Shown here: positions 16,769 to 24,309 of the stretch, in pieces
How the letters are laid out: the number at the start of each line of letters is the position of its first letter
Numbering within the stretch: the stretch's first letter is position 1
Origin: Pseudomonas sp. efr-133-TYG-5
GTDB lineage: Bacteria > Pseudomonadota > Gammaproteobacteria > Pseudomonadales > Pseudomonadaceae
DNA: 64,000 bases
Direction of reading: 5' to 3'
Assembly: GCF_030209175.1 (NCBI RefSeq)
Contig: NZ_JARVSM010000009.1
Coordinates: forward strand, 223,857 to 287,856
Program-made: the position numbers and the translations under genes
The notes under the pieces: generated by a model
What the model was told of the DNA's origin: nothing
Database searches by the model: none
What the model saw: only the letters and a program-made list of their open reading frames with translations

Positions 16769-17773
16769 TCAGTTCCACAAGCCGATCTTTTCCAGTTCCT
16801 GCTTGAAGTTGTCGCGGGTGATCAGGGTGACGTCGTCCATGGCGGTGTATTTCGGCGGCTCTTTGCCGGTGGTGACCCACTCGTACATCATCTCGGCAGT
16901 CTTGTAGCCTTCGATGTGCGGGCTTGGCAGCATCGAACCGAAGAAGCCGCTGTTGGGCTTTTTCAGCTCGCCGATGGCATCGGTACCGTTGATGCCGATA
17001 CCGATCACGTTGGCGGCGGCAAACCCGGCCGCTTCGGTGGCGCGCACGCCGCCGAGCACGGTGTTGTCGTTCATGCCGCCGATGATCAGGTTCTTCGCGG
17101 CGCCCGGGAGTTTCACCAGCGCCGAGTTGGTGGCGTCCATGCTGCCCGGCACATCGAGGGTCTTCAGCGCGGCAAAGAGGATGTGATCCTTCGGCATGCC
17201 GGCATCCTCGAGGGACTTGACCGAACCGTCGGTGCGCTTCTTGCCCGTGTCGAGTTCGTTGTAGGTGTTGACCACCGCGTAGGTGTCCTTCCAGTCCCAG
17301 TTACGCTTTTTCGCTTCGGCGACCATCGCGGCGCCCTGCTTCTGGCCGACTTCGAAGGCCGCCATGCCGAGGTACGGCACGTCTTCCATGAACTTGCCGC
17401 TGGCATCGACGAAACGGTCATCGACGGCAATCACTTTCAGGTCATTGAGCTTGGCCTTGGCCATGATCGCCGGGCCGAGAGACACGTCCGGCGGGCAGAT
17501 GACGAAGCCCTTGGCGCCGTTGGCCGCCAGGCTGTCGATCGCCGACAGGGTTTTCTCGCCGTCCGGCACGGCAATCTTGATCAGTTCGAAGCCCTTGTCC
17601 TTGGCGGCTTTTTCCGCGAAGGCCCACTCGGTCTGGAACCACGGTTCTTCCGCCTGCTTGACCAGGAAACCGATCTTCACCGGATCGGCGGCCAGCAGCG
17701 CACTGCTCAGGCTGAACGCAGTGACCGCCAGCGCGGCACTGCACAGGGTACGAATCCCGAAACGACGTTTCAT
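16769..17773 (-). CDS. araF: L-arabinose/galactose-type periplasmic binding protein
   Basis: Periplasmic sugar receptor of 334 residues with a signal peptide ending ALLAADPVKI (cleavage near residue 29). The mature sequence matches remembered E. coli AraF in blocks such as KIGFLVKQAEEPWFQTEW, IKIAVPDGEKTL, AIDSLAANGAKGFVICPPD, IGGMNDNTVLGGVRATEAAG and FGSMLPSPHIEGYKTAEMM. AraF binds L-arabinose and, more weakly, D-galactose. It is the first gene of the importer operon, with its own upstream region carrying a GntR-type operator at 17866. Confidence 0.95.
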   Translation of the reverse strand: MKRRFGIRTLCSAALAVTAFSLSSALLAADPVKIGFLVKQAEEPWFQTEWAFAEKAAKDKGFELIKIAVPDGEKTLSAIDSLAANGAKGFVICPPDVSLGPAIMAKAKLNDLKVIAVDDRFVDASGKFMEDVPYLGMAAFEVGQKQGAAMVAEAKKRNWDWKDTYAVVNTYNELDTGKKRTDGSVKSLEDAGMPKDHILFAALKTLDVPGSMDATNSALVKLPGAAKNLIIGGMNDNTVLGGVRATEAAGFAAANVIGIGINGTDAIGELKKPNSGFFGSMLPSPHIEGYKTAEMMYEWVTTGKEPPKYTAMDDVTLITRDNFKQELEKIGLWN

Positions 17774-17865
17774 AAGCAGACTCCTTGTTATTTTTTTTGA
17801 GCATTTGTTGGTAAGCGGTAGAGCGGTTGCAACGTGTGCTTGCTGATCATCGTGACAATAGTCAT

Positions 17866-17878
17866 ATCGTATGATGAT
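17866..17878. promoter_or_regulatory. Candidate GntR operator upstream of araF
   Basis: The 13-base sequence ATCGTATGATGAT, an imperfect palindrome with ATC...GAT ends, lies about 95 bases before the araF start. The same 13 bases occur on the other strand upstream of the GntR gene at 20685-20697. The match suggests that the GntR protein encoded at 19930-20646 controls both. Confidence 0.6.
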
Positions 17879-17918
17879 TGGATTTCAGACGGACTTCGCC
17901 GCCTGCCATCCACTGTGT

Positions 17919-18737
17919 TCAGTCGTGGTACATCACCGAGCGACCACCATCGATGGTGATGCACGAGGCATTGATAAACGGTGCTTCATCACTGGCCAGG
18001 AACACGGCGGTCATCGCCACCTCGAGCGGCTGGCCGATGCGTTTTGGCGGATGCAGATCGAACGCGCGCTGCCGTTCGGCCTGCGGGTCGGCAAAACCGT
18101 TCCAGTAATCGATGTTGAGCTGGGTTTCGATGTAGCCAGGGGCAATCGCGTTGACCCGGATGCCCTTCGCCGCGTATTCGATGCCCAGCGCGCGGGTCAA
18201 CCCGAGCAGGCCATGCTTGGCCACCGGGTACGGGAAGCAACCGGGAATGATGTGCGAGGAATGCGTCGAGGCAATGTTGATGATGCTGCCGCCGCCCTGT
18301 TCGATCATCTGCGGCAACACGGCCTTGCAGCCGCACCAGGCGCCGTCGAGGTCGATGGCGAAACAGCGGCGCCAGTCTTCTTCGCTCATTTGCAGCGGAT
18401 CGCGGAACACATTGACCCCGGCGCAGTTGACCAGCACATCGATGCGCCCATGCAGCTCGACGGCGTGTCTGGCCAGGGCGTGCAGATCCTCCTGGCGCGA
18501 CACATCGGCCCTGAGCGCCTGCACGTCGGCGCCCTGCTCGCGCCAGTGGGCGGCGACGGCCTCGACTTTCTCCGCCTGAATGTCGCTGATCACCAGCCTT
18601 GCCTGCTGCGCAGCGCACGCCGCGACAATCGCTTCGCCGATGCCTTGGGCGGCACCGGTCAGCAGCACGACCTTGTTGTCCAGGCGCTTGCCCTGCGGCG
18701 GCGCGGGCACCGGTGGCAAGGACAGAGGTTCAGCCAT
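17919..18737 (-). CDS. SDR family sugar 1-dehydrogenase, probable D-galactose/L-arabinose
   Basis: A 272-residue short-chain dehydrogenase. The NAD(P) motif TGAAQGIGEAIV lies near residue 28, NCAGVNV near 105, and the active-site YPVAK (Tyr-x-x-x-Lys) near 180, preceded by a Ser-rich stretch INIASTHSSH. A proline-rich leader of about 20 residues precedes the fold. Between a sugar ABC importer and an SMP-30 lactonase it most likely oxidises the imported aldose to its lactone, the first step of the oxidative galactose or arabinose pathway. Its promoter copies that of dgoK, which favours D-galactose. The start is set by AUG four bases after the stop of a 50-codon leader frame. Confidence 0.85.
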   Translation of the reverse strand: MAEPLSLPPVPAPPQGKRLDNKVVLLTGAAQGIGEAIVAACAAQQARLVISDIQAEKVEAVAAHWREQGADVQALRADVSRQEDLHALARHAVELHGRIDVLVNCAGVNVFRDPLQMSEEDWRRCFAIDLDGAWCGCKAVLPQMIEQGGGSIINIASTHSSHIIPGCFPYPVAKHGLLGLTRALGIEYAAKGIRVNAIAPGYIETQLNIDYWNGFADPQAERQRAFDLHPPKRIGQPLEVAMTAVFLASDEAPFINASCITIDGGRSVMYHD

Positions 18738-18740
18738 GGC

Positions 18741-18893
18741 TCAGGACTCCCGTTCGCAGCACGAAAAAGACCAGGCATCTGCCGATGTCCGGTCTGGAAG
18801 GCTTGGGGAACAGGACAGGCAGGCGCCGCTGACGGCATCGGGCCGTTGCGAGACGCTGACTCCGCTGGGGAGTGCGATAGACATTCGCTGCAT
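18741..18893 (-). CDS. Possible 50-codon leader frame ahead of the SDR gene
   Basis: An ATG at 18893 has an AGGTGAAG ribosome-binding site at the same distance and with the same flanks as the dgoK start, and both frames begin ATGCAG. The frame (MQRMSIALPSGVSV to SFSCCERES) stops 3 bases before the SDR ATG, an arrangement that would couple their translation. The peptide has five Cys in its second half and no recognised family. It may be a leader peptide, or the start of a gene lost from this operon. It is too short to be sure it is translated. Confidence 0.4.
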   Translation of the reverse strand: MQRMSIALPSGVSVSQRPDAVSGACLSCSPSLPDRTSADAWSFSCCERES

Positions 18894-18947
18894 CACTTCA
18901 CCTGTTTTGTTCTTTTTAAGTGTGAGTGCGTGTTACTGCTGGAGCCG

Positions 18948-19007
18948 ACTATAAACCCGACCGCCGAATAATCTCAATATATAATTTTGCATCCCATATT
19001 TTGGGAT
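18948..19007 (-). promoter_or_regulatory. SDR promoter, copy of the dgoK promoter
   Basis: The -10 TATAGT (18948-18953) and -35 TTGAGA (18972-18977) are identical to those of dgoK, with the same 18-base spacer. The inverted repeat ATCCCA-N5-TGGGAT (18991-19007) lies the same 14 bases upstream of the -35. This predicts that the sugar dehydrogenase and the galactonate enzymes respond to one regulator. Confidence 0.75.
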
Positions 19008-19883
19008 TTAGCCAGCAAATCGCGTACAGAGCTTTCCGGCGACATCCACTCGCATGGCCAGCACGGCACCGTCCAGCGGATGGTTGAGCGGACTTTTAGC
19101 GCTGGTGATGTACAGGGTTTTCAGATCGGGGCCGCCGAATACGCAACTGGTCGGGCGGCTGATCGGCAGATCGATTCTGCGCTCGATCACGCCCTCAGGG
19201 CTCAGGCGCAGCAGGCAGCTGCCGTCCCAGCGGGCGTTCCACACGTAACCCTCGGCGTCCAGCGCCGAACCATCCGGGCCGCCAGGCTGATCGGAGGCGA
19301 ACCAGCTATGGCCAGCGTCGAGATTGCCGTCGGTATGAATGAAGTATTGGTACAGCGTGTTGTCGAGGCTGTCGCCGAACAGCACGGTGGTGCCGTCGTC
19401 GCTCCACAGCAGCGTGTTGGGAATTCCCAGGCCGCGCAGCAATGGCGTGACGCGCTGATCCGGATCAATACGGAACAGCCCGCCGGAGCGACGCACGATC
19501 GGCAGGTCCTCGCCCTGCTCGCCGATGTTGTTCTGCATGGTGCCGAGCCACAATCGCCCCTGGCCATCGCAACGTGCCTCGTTGGCGCGGTTGCCTGGCT
19601 GCGGATCGGCGACGCAGAACAGGCTCAGGCGCGGCTCGAGCCCCGGCGAATCGAGGTCGAGCCGATAGACACCGCTGCTCAACGTCACCAGTGCATCGCC
19701 ACTGGCGCAGGGAATGAACGCCGACACATGTTCCGGCATCTGCCAGATCTGCACGTTCTGGCCAATCAGGCGCAGGGCCTGTTTGTCGGCGATGTCCACC
19801 CAGTACAGCGCCTGGGTCGGCGCGTCCCAGAACGGGCCTTCGCCGAGTTGCGCGCGGTGTTGGGTTACGGCGGTCGACGTCAT
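19008..19883 (-). CDS. SMP-30/gluconolactonase family sugar lactonase
   Basis: A 291-residue six-bladed beta-propeller lactonase. Metal-site residues expected of the family are visible: Glu in LGEGPFWD near residue 16, Asn in RANEARCDGQGRLWLG near 100, and Asp in PDGSALDAEGYVW near 200. It would hydrolyse the 1,4- or 1,5-lactone made by the neighbouring SDR to the free aldonate, for example galactonate for DgoD. It follows the GntR gene by 46 bases in the same direction and is probably co-transcribed with it. Confidence 0.88.
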   Translation of the reverse strand: MTSTAVTQHRAQLGEGPFWDAPTQALYWVDIADKQALRLIGQNVQIWQMPEHVSAFIPCASGDALVTLSSGVYRLDLDSPGLEPRLSLFCVADPQPGNRANEARCDGQGRLWLGTMQNNIGEQGEDLPIVRRSGGLFRIDPDQRVTPLLRGLGIPNTLLWSDDGTTVLFGDSLDNTLYQYFIHTDGNLDAGHSWFASDQPGGPDGSALDAEGYVWNARWDGSCLLRLSPEGVIERRIDLPISRPTSCVFGGPDLKTLYITSAKSPLNHPLDGAVLAMRVDVAGKLCTRFAG

Positions 19884-19929
19884 GGCAGCTCCTTGGTCGT
19901 TGTTGTTCTTGGTCAGGAAAACGGCGGTT

Positions 19930-20646
19930 TCAACTGGCCTTTCTATCGGCGATCACCTGCGGGTAAAAACGCTTGATCGCCAGGTCGGCGTTGTCGATCA
20001 GGGTCATGCAGGCCCACACCCCGCGCGCGGCATCCCGGGCGGCGATGGCGTCGGCCATGTCCTTGTGGATCGGCAACGTGCGGCGCAGTTCATCCGGGTC
20101 GGCGGCGGAGACTTCGAAAGACACTGCCAGCAGCGCGCCGAGGGCCGGGACCATTTGTTCGATGAACTGGTTGTGGCTGGCGGCGAGAATGCATTCATGA
20201 AAGAACTGGTCGGCGCGGTTGTAATCGATGCCGCTGTCCACTGCCCGCTCCAGCGCGTGATAGGCCAGTTGCACAGCCTGCACCTGGTCGACGGTGGCGC
20301 GCTCGCAGGCCCAGCGCACGGCCATCGGTTCGATGGTGCGACGCAGGTCGAGCAGATCGTCGACGAAGTTTTCCGGCAAACCGTTGCGCGACAGCCAGCC
20401 GACCACTTGTGGATCGAACAGGTTCCAGCGCCGCACCGGCAACACCCGGGTGCCGACTTTCGGCCCGACTTCAAGCATGCCCTTGGCGACAAGCGTCTTG
20501 ATCGCTTCACGGATGACCGTGCGGCTGACGCCAAGCTGTTCGCCCAGATCCGCCTCGACCTTGATCGTCTGCCCCGGCTTCACCTGGCCGGCAGCGATCC
20601 AGCTGCCCAGCCAGTCAACCGTGGATGCGTGGAAACTGCTGGACAT
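19930..20646 (-). CDS. GntR/FadR family regulator of sugar genes
   Basis: A 238-residue regulator starting MSSSFHASTVDWLGSWI, with GAGGTG six bases before the ATG; an upstream GTG two codons earlier is less likely. The winged helix covers about residues 10-75 (KVEADLGEQLGVSRTVIREA), followed by an all-helical FCD ligand domain with metal-type residues in RADQFFHECILAASHNQF. The overall pattern resembles DgoR-like FadR-family proteins. The shared 13-base motif upstream of itself and of araF suggests it regulates the importer and its own transcript. Confidence 0.88.
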   Translation of the reverse strand: MSSSFHASTVDWLGSWIAAGQVKPGQTIKVEADLGEQLGVSRTVIREAIKTLVAKGMLEVGPKVGTRVLPVRRWNLFDPQVVGWLSRNGLPENFVDDLLDLRRTIEPMAVRWACERATVDQVQAVQLAYHALERAVDSGIDYNRADQFFHECILAASHNQFIEQMVPALGALLAVSFEVSAADPDELRRTLPIHKDMADAIAARDAARGVWACMTLIDNADLAIKRFYPQVIADRKAS

Positions 20647-20684
20647 GCACACCTCGAAACGGATGATTCCGGGGGCTCACGCTA

Positions 20685-20697
20685 ATCATCATACGAT
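20685..20697. promoter_or_regulatory. Candidate GntR operator upstream of its own gene
   Basis: On the minus strand this reads ATCGTATGATGAT, identical to 17866-17878, 39 bases before the regulator's ATG. Flanking A/T bases extend the likeness (AATC...GATT). Confidence 0.6.
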
Positions 20698-20712
20698 TGG
20701 CTGTCAAATAAT

Positions 20713-20782
20713 AAAAAAGACCGCCGTCTGTGCCAGTGCCTGCAGGGAATTCTCCCAGGGACTGGCGCAGACAGCGATCTTT
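20713..20782 (-). terminator. Terminator after the DUF1285 gene
   Basis: On the minus strand GTCTGCGCCAGT (20761-20772) pairs with ACTGGCACAGAC (20726-20737), extended by GATC/GGTC, and is followed by TTTTTTATTATT. It begins at the DUF1285 stop codon. Confidence 0.8.
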
Positions 20783-21343
20783 CTAGGGCTCCAGGCCGAT
20801 GCGGAAGAACTCGCCGCCGCTCCACACGCCGAGCCAGCGCTGGCCGTCGATTTGCCGACTCACCGCCAGCTCGACCAATTGGTAGAACACGTTGCGGTGG
20901 ATCAGCGCTTCGAGGTTGCTGCGCACATGCACGTACGGCGCTGGCTCCTCGGTCGCCGGATCGATTTCGACGCGGATCGGATGCTCGGTACCGGCCTCGG
21001 TGGTTTCATCGACGTTGGTGGTAAAGCGCAGCACCTGCGCTTCCCCCTCGCCCACGACCTCCACGGCAATGGCCACGAACGGCGCGTCGTCGACCTTGAT
21101 CCCGACCTTCTCGACCGGGGTGATGAGGAAATAGTCATCGCCGTCGCGGCGGATGATGGTCGAGAACAGTTTGACCATCGGCTTGCGCCCGATCGGCGTG
21201 CCCAGGTAATACCAGGTGCCGTCGCGGGCGATGCGCATGTCGATGTCACCGCAGAAGTCCGGGTTCCACAAATGCACCGGCGGCAGGCCTTTGGTCTTGG
21301 GGATCTGTCCCAACAGGTCATTGGCTTTTTGCGGGCCACTCAT
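20783..21343 (-). CDS. DUF1285 domain protein
   Basis: A 186-residue protein covered by the DUF1285 domain: WNPDFCGDIDMRIARDGTWY near residue 27, then YLGTPIGRKPMVKLFSTIIR and YFLITPVEKVGI, and the C-terminal NVFYQLVELAV. It is a conserved gammaproteobacterial protein of unknown function, small and apparently cytoplasmic. It lies 15 bases after the DUF4823 lipoprotein gene and ends in an intrinsic terminator, so the two form one operon. Confidence 0.88.
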   Translation of the reverse strand: MSGPQKANDLLGQIPKTKGLPPVHLWNPDFCGDIDMRIARDGTWYYLGTPIGRKPMVKLFSTIIRRDGDDYFLITPVEKVGIKVDDAPFVAIAVEVVGEGEAQVLRFTTNVDETTEAGTEHPIRVEIDPATEEPAPYVHVRSNLEALIHRNVFYQLVELAVSRQIDGQRWLGVWSGGEFFRIGLEP

Positions 21344-21358
21344 GGCGTTCTCCTTGGC

Positions 21359-21970
21359 TTATTGGTCGCCGACTCCCAGCAGGCTGCGCGCGTATTGTTC
21401 CAGCGGCGGGCCGATGAGGTCTTCCGGCTTGTTGTCGTGGAACGTCAGTAAACCGCCACGACTCTTGATCCGTGCAGTATCAATCAAATACTGCGTGCTG
21501 GTCTCGATCAACATGATCTGGATCACACCGCCATCGATGCCGAGGCGGTCGACCGCTTCCTGGTCGAGCCACTCGTCGGAGTTGCCGATACGGTCGTCAG
21601 CCTTGGCGAAACGGGTATACAGCAGGTAATGCGCGCCGGCATCGCGCGCCTCGCCCATCGCCTGGTCGAGGCCTTCCGGGGCTCGCGCGCGGCGGACCAT
21701 CGGGAAGTATTCGACAAAGCCCTTGAAGGCTTCTTCGGCGACCACGTTGGGCCGTGGATAGGCGCCACCCGGCGGCGCAAACGAACCCTGGGCGATGTAG
21801 ATGAACGAGTCCGGCTGGATGCGGAAGTTGTTCACGCGGCGGCTGTCACTGTGATCCAGCAAACCGGCGTCGCTCATGTGATAGCGAGTGCCTTCGGCCA
21901 TATCGCTGACATTCATGCAGCCGCCAAGTGCCAAAACGGCCAGCAGCAAAACCAGGCTACGCATCCTCAT
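21359..21970 (-). CDS. DUF4823 domain lipoprotein
   Basis: A 203-residue lipoprotein with signal MRMRSLVLLLAVLALGGC (lipidated Cys at 18). The mature protein, with FVEYFPMVRRAR, AHYLLYTRFAKADDR and IQIMLIETSTQYLIDTARI, matches the DUF4823 pattern known from pseudomonads. Likely outer-membrane anchored. Function unknown; upstream partner of the DUF1285 gene. Confidence 0.85.
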   Translation of the reverse strand: MRMRSLVLLLAVLALGGCMNVSDMAEGTRYHMSDAGLLDHSDSRRVNNFRIQPDSFIYIAQGSFAPPGGAYPRPNVVAEEAFKGFVEYFPMVRRARAPEGLDQAMGEARDAGAHYLLYTRFAKADDRIGNSDEWLDQEAVDRLGIDGGVIQIMLIETSTQYLIDTARIKSRGGLLTFHDNKPEDLIGPPLEQYARSLLGVGDQ

Positions 21971-22057
21971 CCTCCAGAAGCCGGTGACGGAAAACCGGCG
22001 AATGGCCGTTGGATGCAGCTTTTGCGCCAGCTCAGGATCTTTGCCGGATGATCAATT

Positions 22058-22126
22058 GCTTTCGCCAGCAGGCTCGCTCCCACAGGATTGTGAAAAAGCC
22101 TGTAAGAGCGAGCCTGCTGGCGAAAA
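22058..22126. repeat. REP doublet between moaA and the DUF4823 gene
   Basis: Inverted copies ctttcgccagcaggctcgct and agcgagcctgctggcgaaa are separated by about 24 bases. The variant has GCCAGC in place of GCGAGC. It lies just after the moaA stop. Confidence 0.8.
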
Positions 22127-22133
22127 AGAGCGG

Positions 22134-23108
22134 TCAGCCGCCGATGATCTTCATGACGGTCGCGCCACCGGAGAACGCCACTTCCTGCTTGTCGCCGAGC
22201 GCCTTGACCAGCAGCCGCTGCAACGCCGGCAGCGCCTGGTGACGCGGTTTATCGAGCAGGTCGCCGACGTAGTGCCGGTTGCTCGACGACAGGCAGCCAT
22301 GCAGCCACCCAGTGGACGACAGCCGCAGGCGCGAGCAGGTCCGGCAGAACGGCACGCTTTCATTGGCGATCACGCCGAAGGTACCCAGCCCGGGAATCGC
22401 ATAGCGCACGGCCGTGGCATCCACCGGCGCATCGGTCTGCGCGTATTCGTAGCGCTCGCCGATCAGCGCCAGCAGTTGTTGCAGGCTGACGAACTGTTGC
22501 AGGAAGGCGTTGGAGTCCTTGGCCAGGTGCCCCATGCGCATCAGCTCGATGAAGCGCAGCTCGTAGCCGCGTTCAAGGCAGTAATCGAGCAGCGGCATGA
22601 CCTGGTCGAGGTTCTGCCCGCGCAACGGCACCATGTTGACCTTGATCTTCAGCCCCGCCGCTTTGGCTTGATCCATGCCGTCGAGCACGGTTGCCAGGTC
22701 ACCGCCACGGGCGATGCTGCGAAATGCCCCGGCATCGAGGGTATCGAGGGACACGTTGATTCGCCGCAAGCCGGCGTCGACCAGCAATGGCAGCTTTTTC
22801 GCCAGCAACTGGCCGTTGGTGGTCAGGCTGATGTCGTCCAGGCCCATCTGGCCAACGGCAGTCATGAACGATTCGAGCTTGGGGCTGACCAGCGGCTCGC
22901 CGCCGGTGATGCGCAAGCGTTCGATGCCGGCCGCCTCGATCAGGTAGGCCACGCCGCGAGCCATGGCTTCGGCCGACAGTTCATCCTGCGCAGCCACCAG
23001 CCGCTTGCCGTTGGGCACGCAGTAGGTACAGGCGTAATTGCAGGCTGAAGTCAGGCTGATGCGCAAATTGCGAAAACGCCTGCCTTGACGGTCAACGATC
23101 ATGATCAC
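22134..23108 (-). CDS. moaA: GTP 3',8-cyclase (molybdenum cofactor biosynthesis)
   Basis: Radical SAM enzyme that, with MoaC, turns GTP into cyclic pyranopterin monophosphate. The 324-residue protein has the SAM-cluster motif CNYACTYC near residue 24, ITGGEPLVSP near 68, the GTP-site cluster CRTC followed by 13 residues and Cys near 265, and the C-terminal Gly-Gly needed for activation. No other moa gene is in the window. The ATG at 23108 or the one two codons later could be used. A strong palindrome lies just upstream. Confidence 0.94.
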   Translation of the reverse strand: MIMIVDRQGRRFRNLRISLTSACNYACTYCVPNGKRLVAAQDELSAEAMARGVAYLIEAAGIERLRITGGEPLVSPKLESFMTAVGQMGLDDISLTTNGQLLAKKLPLLVDAGLRRINVSLDTLDAGAFRSIARGGDLATVLDGMDQAKAAGLKIKVNMVPLRGQNLDQVMPLLDYCLERGYELRFIELMRMGHLAKDSNAFLQQFVSLQQLLALIGERYEYAQTDAPVDATAVRYAIPGLGTFGVIANESVPFCRTCSRLRLSSTGWLHGCLSSSNRHYVGDLLDKPRHQALPALQRLLVKALGDKQEVAFSGGATVMKIIGG

Positions 23109-23131
23109 TCCGGCGATGGGAAATCGGGCGG

Positions 23132-23161
23132 CTAAAACTTGACTTACAAATCAAGTTTTAG
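23132..23161. promoter_or_regulatory. Perfect 11-bp inverted repeat upstream of moaA
   Basis: The arms ctaaaacttga (23132-23142) and tcaagttttag (23151-23161) are exact complements with an 8-base spacer, starting 23 bases before the moaA start codon. The symmetry and AT-rich arms look like an operator; a hairpin in the moaA leader is the alternative. The neighbouring TetR protein could be its ligand, but nothing shows this. Confidence 0.55.
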
Positions 23162-23194
23162 CAAGCCCTATGCCTGAGTATATTCCTGCGGTAC

Positions 23195-23221
23195 TGCGCC
23201 ATGTAGCGAAAACATGGCGCA
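23195..23221. terminator. Hairpin after the TetR gene
   Basis: Ten-base arms tgcgccatgt and acatggcgca enclose a 7-base loop, 17 bases past the stop of the TetR gene. There is no proper T-run on the minus strand, so termination is only possible, not clear. Confidence 0.45.
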
Positions 23222-23238
23222 TAAGGCAACTGAATGGT

Positions 23239-23877
23239 TCAGGTGCTTGGCGTTTCAGGGTCACGCTTGCGCTTGTTGCCCATACGCACGCCGATGTCCA
23301 TCAGGAACTGGAAGAAACCTTCCTGATCTTCCAGCACGTTGCTCCAGAACGGCGAGTGGTACAGCGCCACCGCGCCGTGCACCAGCGCCCAGGACGCGCA
23401 GTAGTGGAAGTACGGCGGCACGTCTTCCAGCTTGCCTTCGCTGATGCGGCCCTTGATCAGCAGGGTCAGGCGTTCGAAGTTCGAGGCACGGATCTTGTGC
23501 AGCTCCTCGACCATTTCCGGTACCTGATTGCCCTTGACCACCTTTTCTTCGAGGCGATCGAACAGGCGGTAGCGCTGCGGGTCACGCATGCGGAATTCGA
23601 AGTAGGCACGGGACAGCGCTTCCTTGTCCTTGTCGACGTCGGCCGAATGCAGCAGCTCGTTCAAATCGCGCTCGTAATCGAGCATCAGCCGCAGATAGAT
23701 CTCGGCCTTGGACTTGAAGTGCTTGTAGATCGTGCCTTTGCCGATACCCACGGCATCAGCAATCATCTCGACGGTGACACTGTCTTCACCTTGTTCGAGG
23801 AACAGCTTGAGCGCGGTATCGAGAATTTCTTGCTCGCGGCGACGAAACTCACGGACCTTACGGGGTTCTTTGTGCAT
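23239..23877 (-). CDS. TetR family transcriptional regulator
   Basis: A 212-residue regulator. The DNA-binding domain is at residues 10-60 (ILDTALKLFLEQGEDSVTVE then MIADAVGIGKGTIYKHFKSK), followed by an all-helical ligand domain. The basic ends (MHKEPRKVREFRRREQ and GNKRKRDPETPST) are notable. Its position near tatD and pilZ matches, from memory, the PA2957 regulator of P. aeruginosa. Target genes unknown; the divergent side holds the probable RgsA RNA. Confidence 0.9.
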   Translation of the reverse strand: MHKEPRKVREFRRREQEILDTALKLFLEQGEDSVTVEMIADAVGIGKGTIYKHFKSKAEIYLRLMLDYERDLNELLHSADVDKDKEALSRAYFEFRMRDPQRYRLFDRLEEKVVKGNQVPEMVEELHKIRASNFERLTLLIKGRISEGKLEDVPPYFHYCASWALVHGAVALYHSPFWSNVLEDQEGFFQFLMDIGVRMGNKRKRDPETPST

Positions 23878-24091
23878 AAGAAAAGGTCTGTAGGGGTCAA
23901 AATTCGAAGCCGCGTATTATGCCTAACTTGCGCAAAAATGCACGGATCATCCGACCATATCTGTGTTTCTTGTTCATTTTGCGAACGCTGGGGGGCGAAT
24001 GAGAACTCAACTGAAGCGCACGTATTCCAAATTTGTTTAAAAACCCTGACCGGCTAACTGGACTGGACGCCAGACTGATCAATACTTGAAC

Positions 24092-24209
24092 TGTCGGGCG
24101 GCATCTCCCCCAAGTGCCGCGCCGGTAAAGGTACCAAGGGACCGCGTGCCTTTGTTTTACTCCTAATGGTCTTAACCCGGATTCACCCCCCAGAACCCGG
24201 GTTTTTTTT
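24092..24209 (+). ncRNA. rgsA: Probable small RNA RgsA
   Basis: The 432-base gap between the TetR gene and tatD (both minus strand) contains an orphan plus-strand terminator with eight Ts. Upstream are a sigma-S-like -10 (CAATACT at 24080-24086) and a structured GC-rich segment (gcggcatctcccccaagtgc). In P. aeruginosa the RpoS- and Gac-dependent sRNA RgsA (PA2958.1) is encoded at this same locus. Size (about 118 nt), position and terminator agree. The start base is estimated from the -10 box, and the identification rests on locus and recalled features. Confidence 0.72.
24174..24209 (+). terminator. Intrinsic terminator of the RgsA-like RNA
   Basis: Stem aacccgg (24174-24180) pairs with ccgggtt (24197-24203), and the transcript ends in a run of eight T. 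No plus-strand protein gene precedes it, which is what points to a small RNA. Confidence 0.85.
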
Positions 24210-24227
24210 GCCTGCGATTTACTGATC

Positions 24228-24309
24228 GCTCATCTGCAGGAGCTGCCGCTGGCGGCGACCGCATGATCTGGCTTTTTTAACAGCACAAATCGCAAGCCTT
24301 CGGCAGCGC
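24228..24309. repeat. Second-type palindromic repeat (AGGAGCTGCCG / CGGCAGCGCCT)
   Basis: Diverged inverted arms tgcaggagctgccg and cggcagcgcctaca flank the tatD stop. Related sequence (gatcgcagccttcg...) occurs at 35187. This is a different palindrome family from the GTGGGAGC repeats. Confidence 0.5.
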
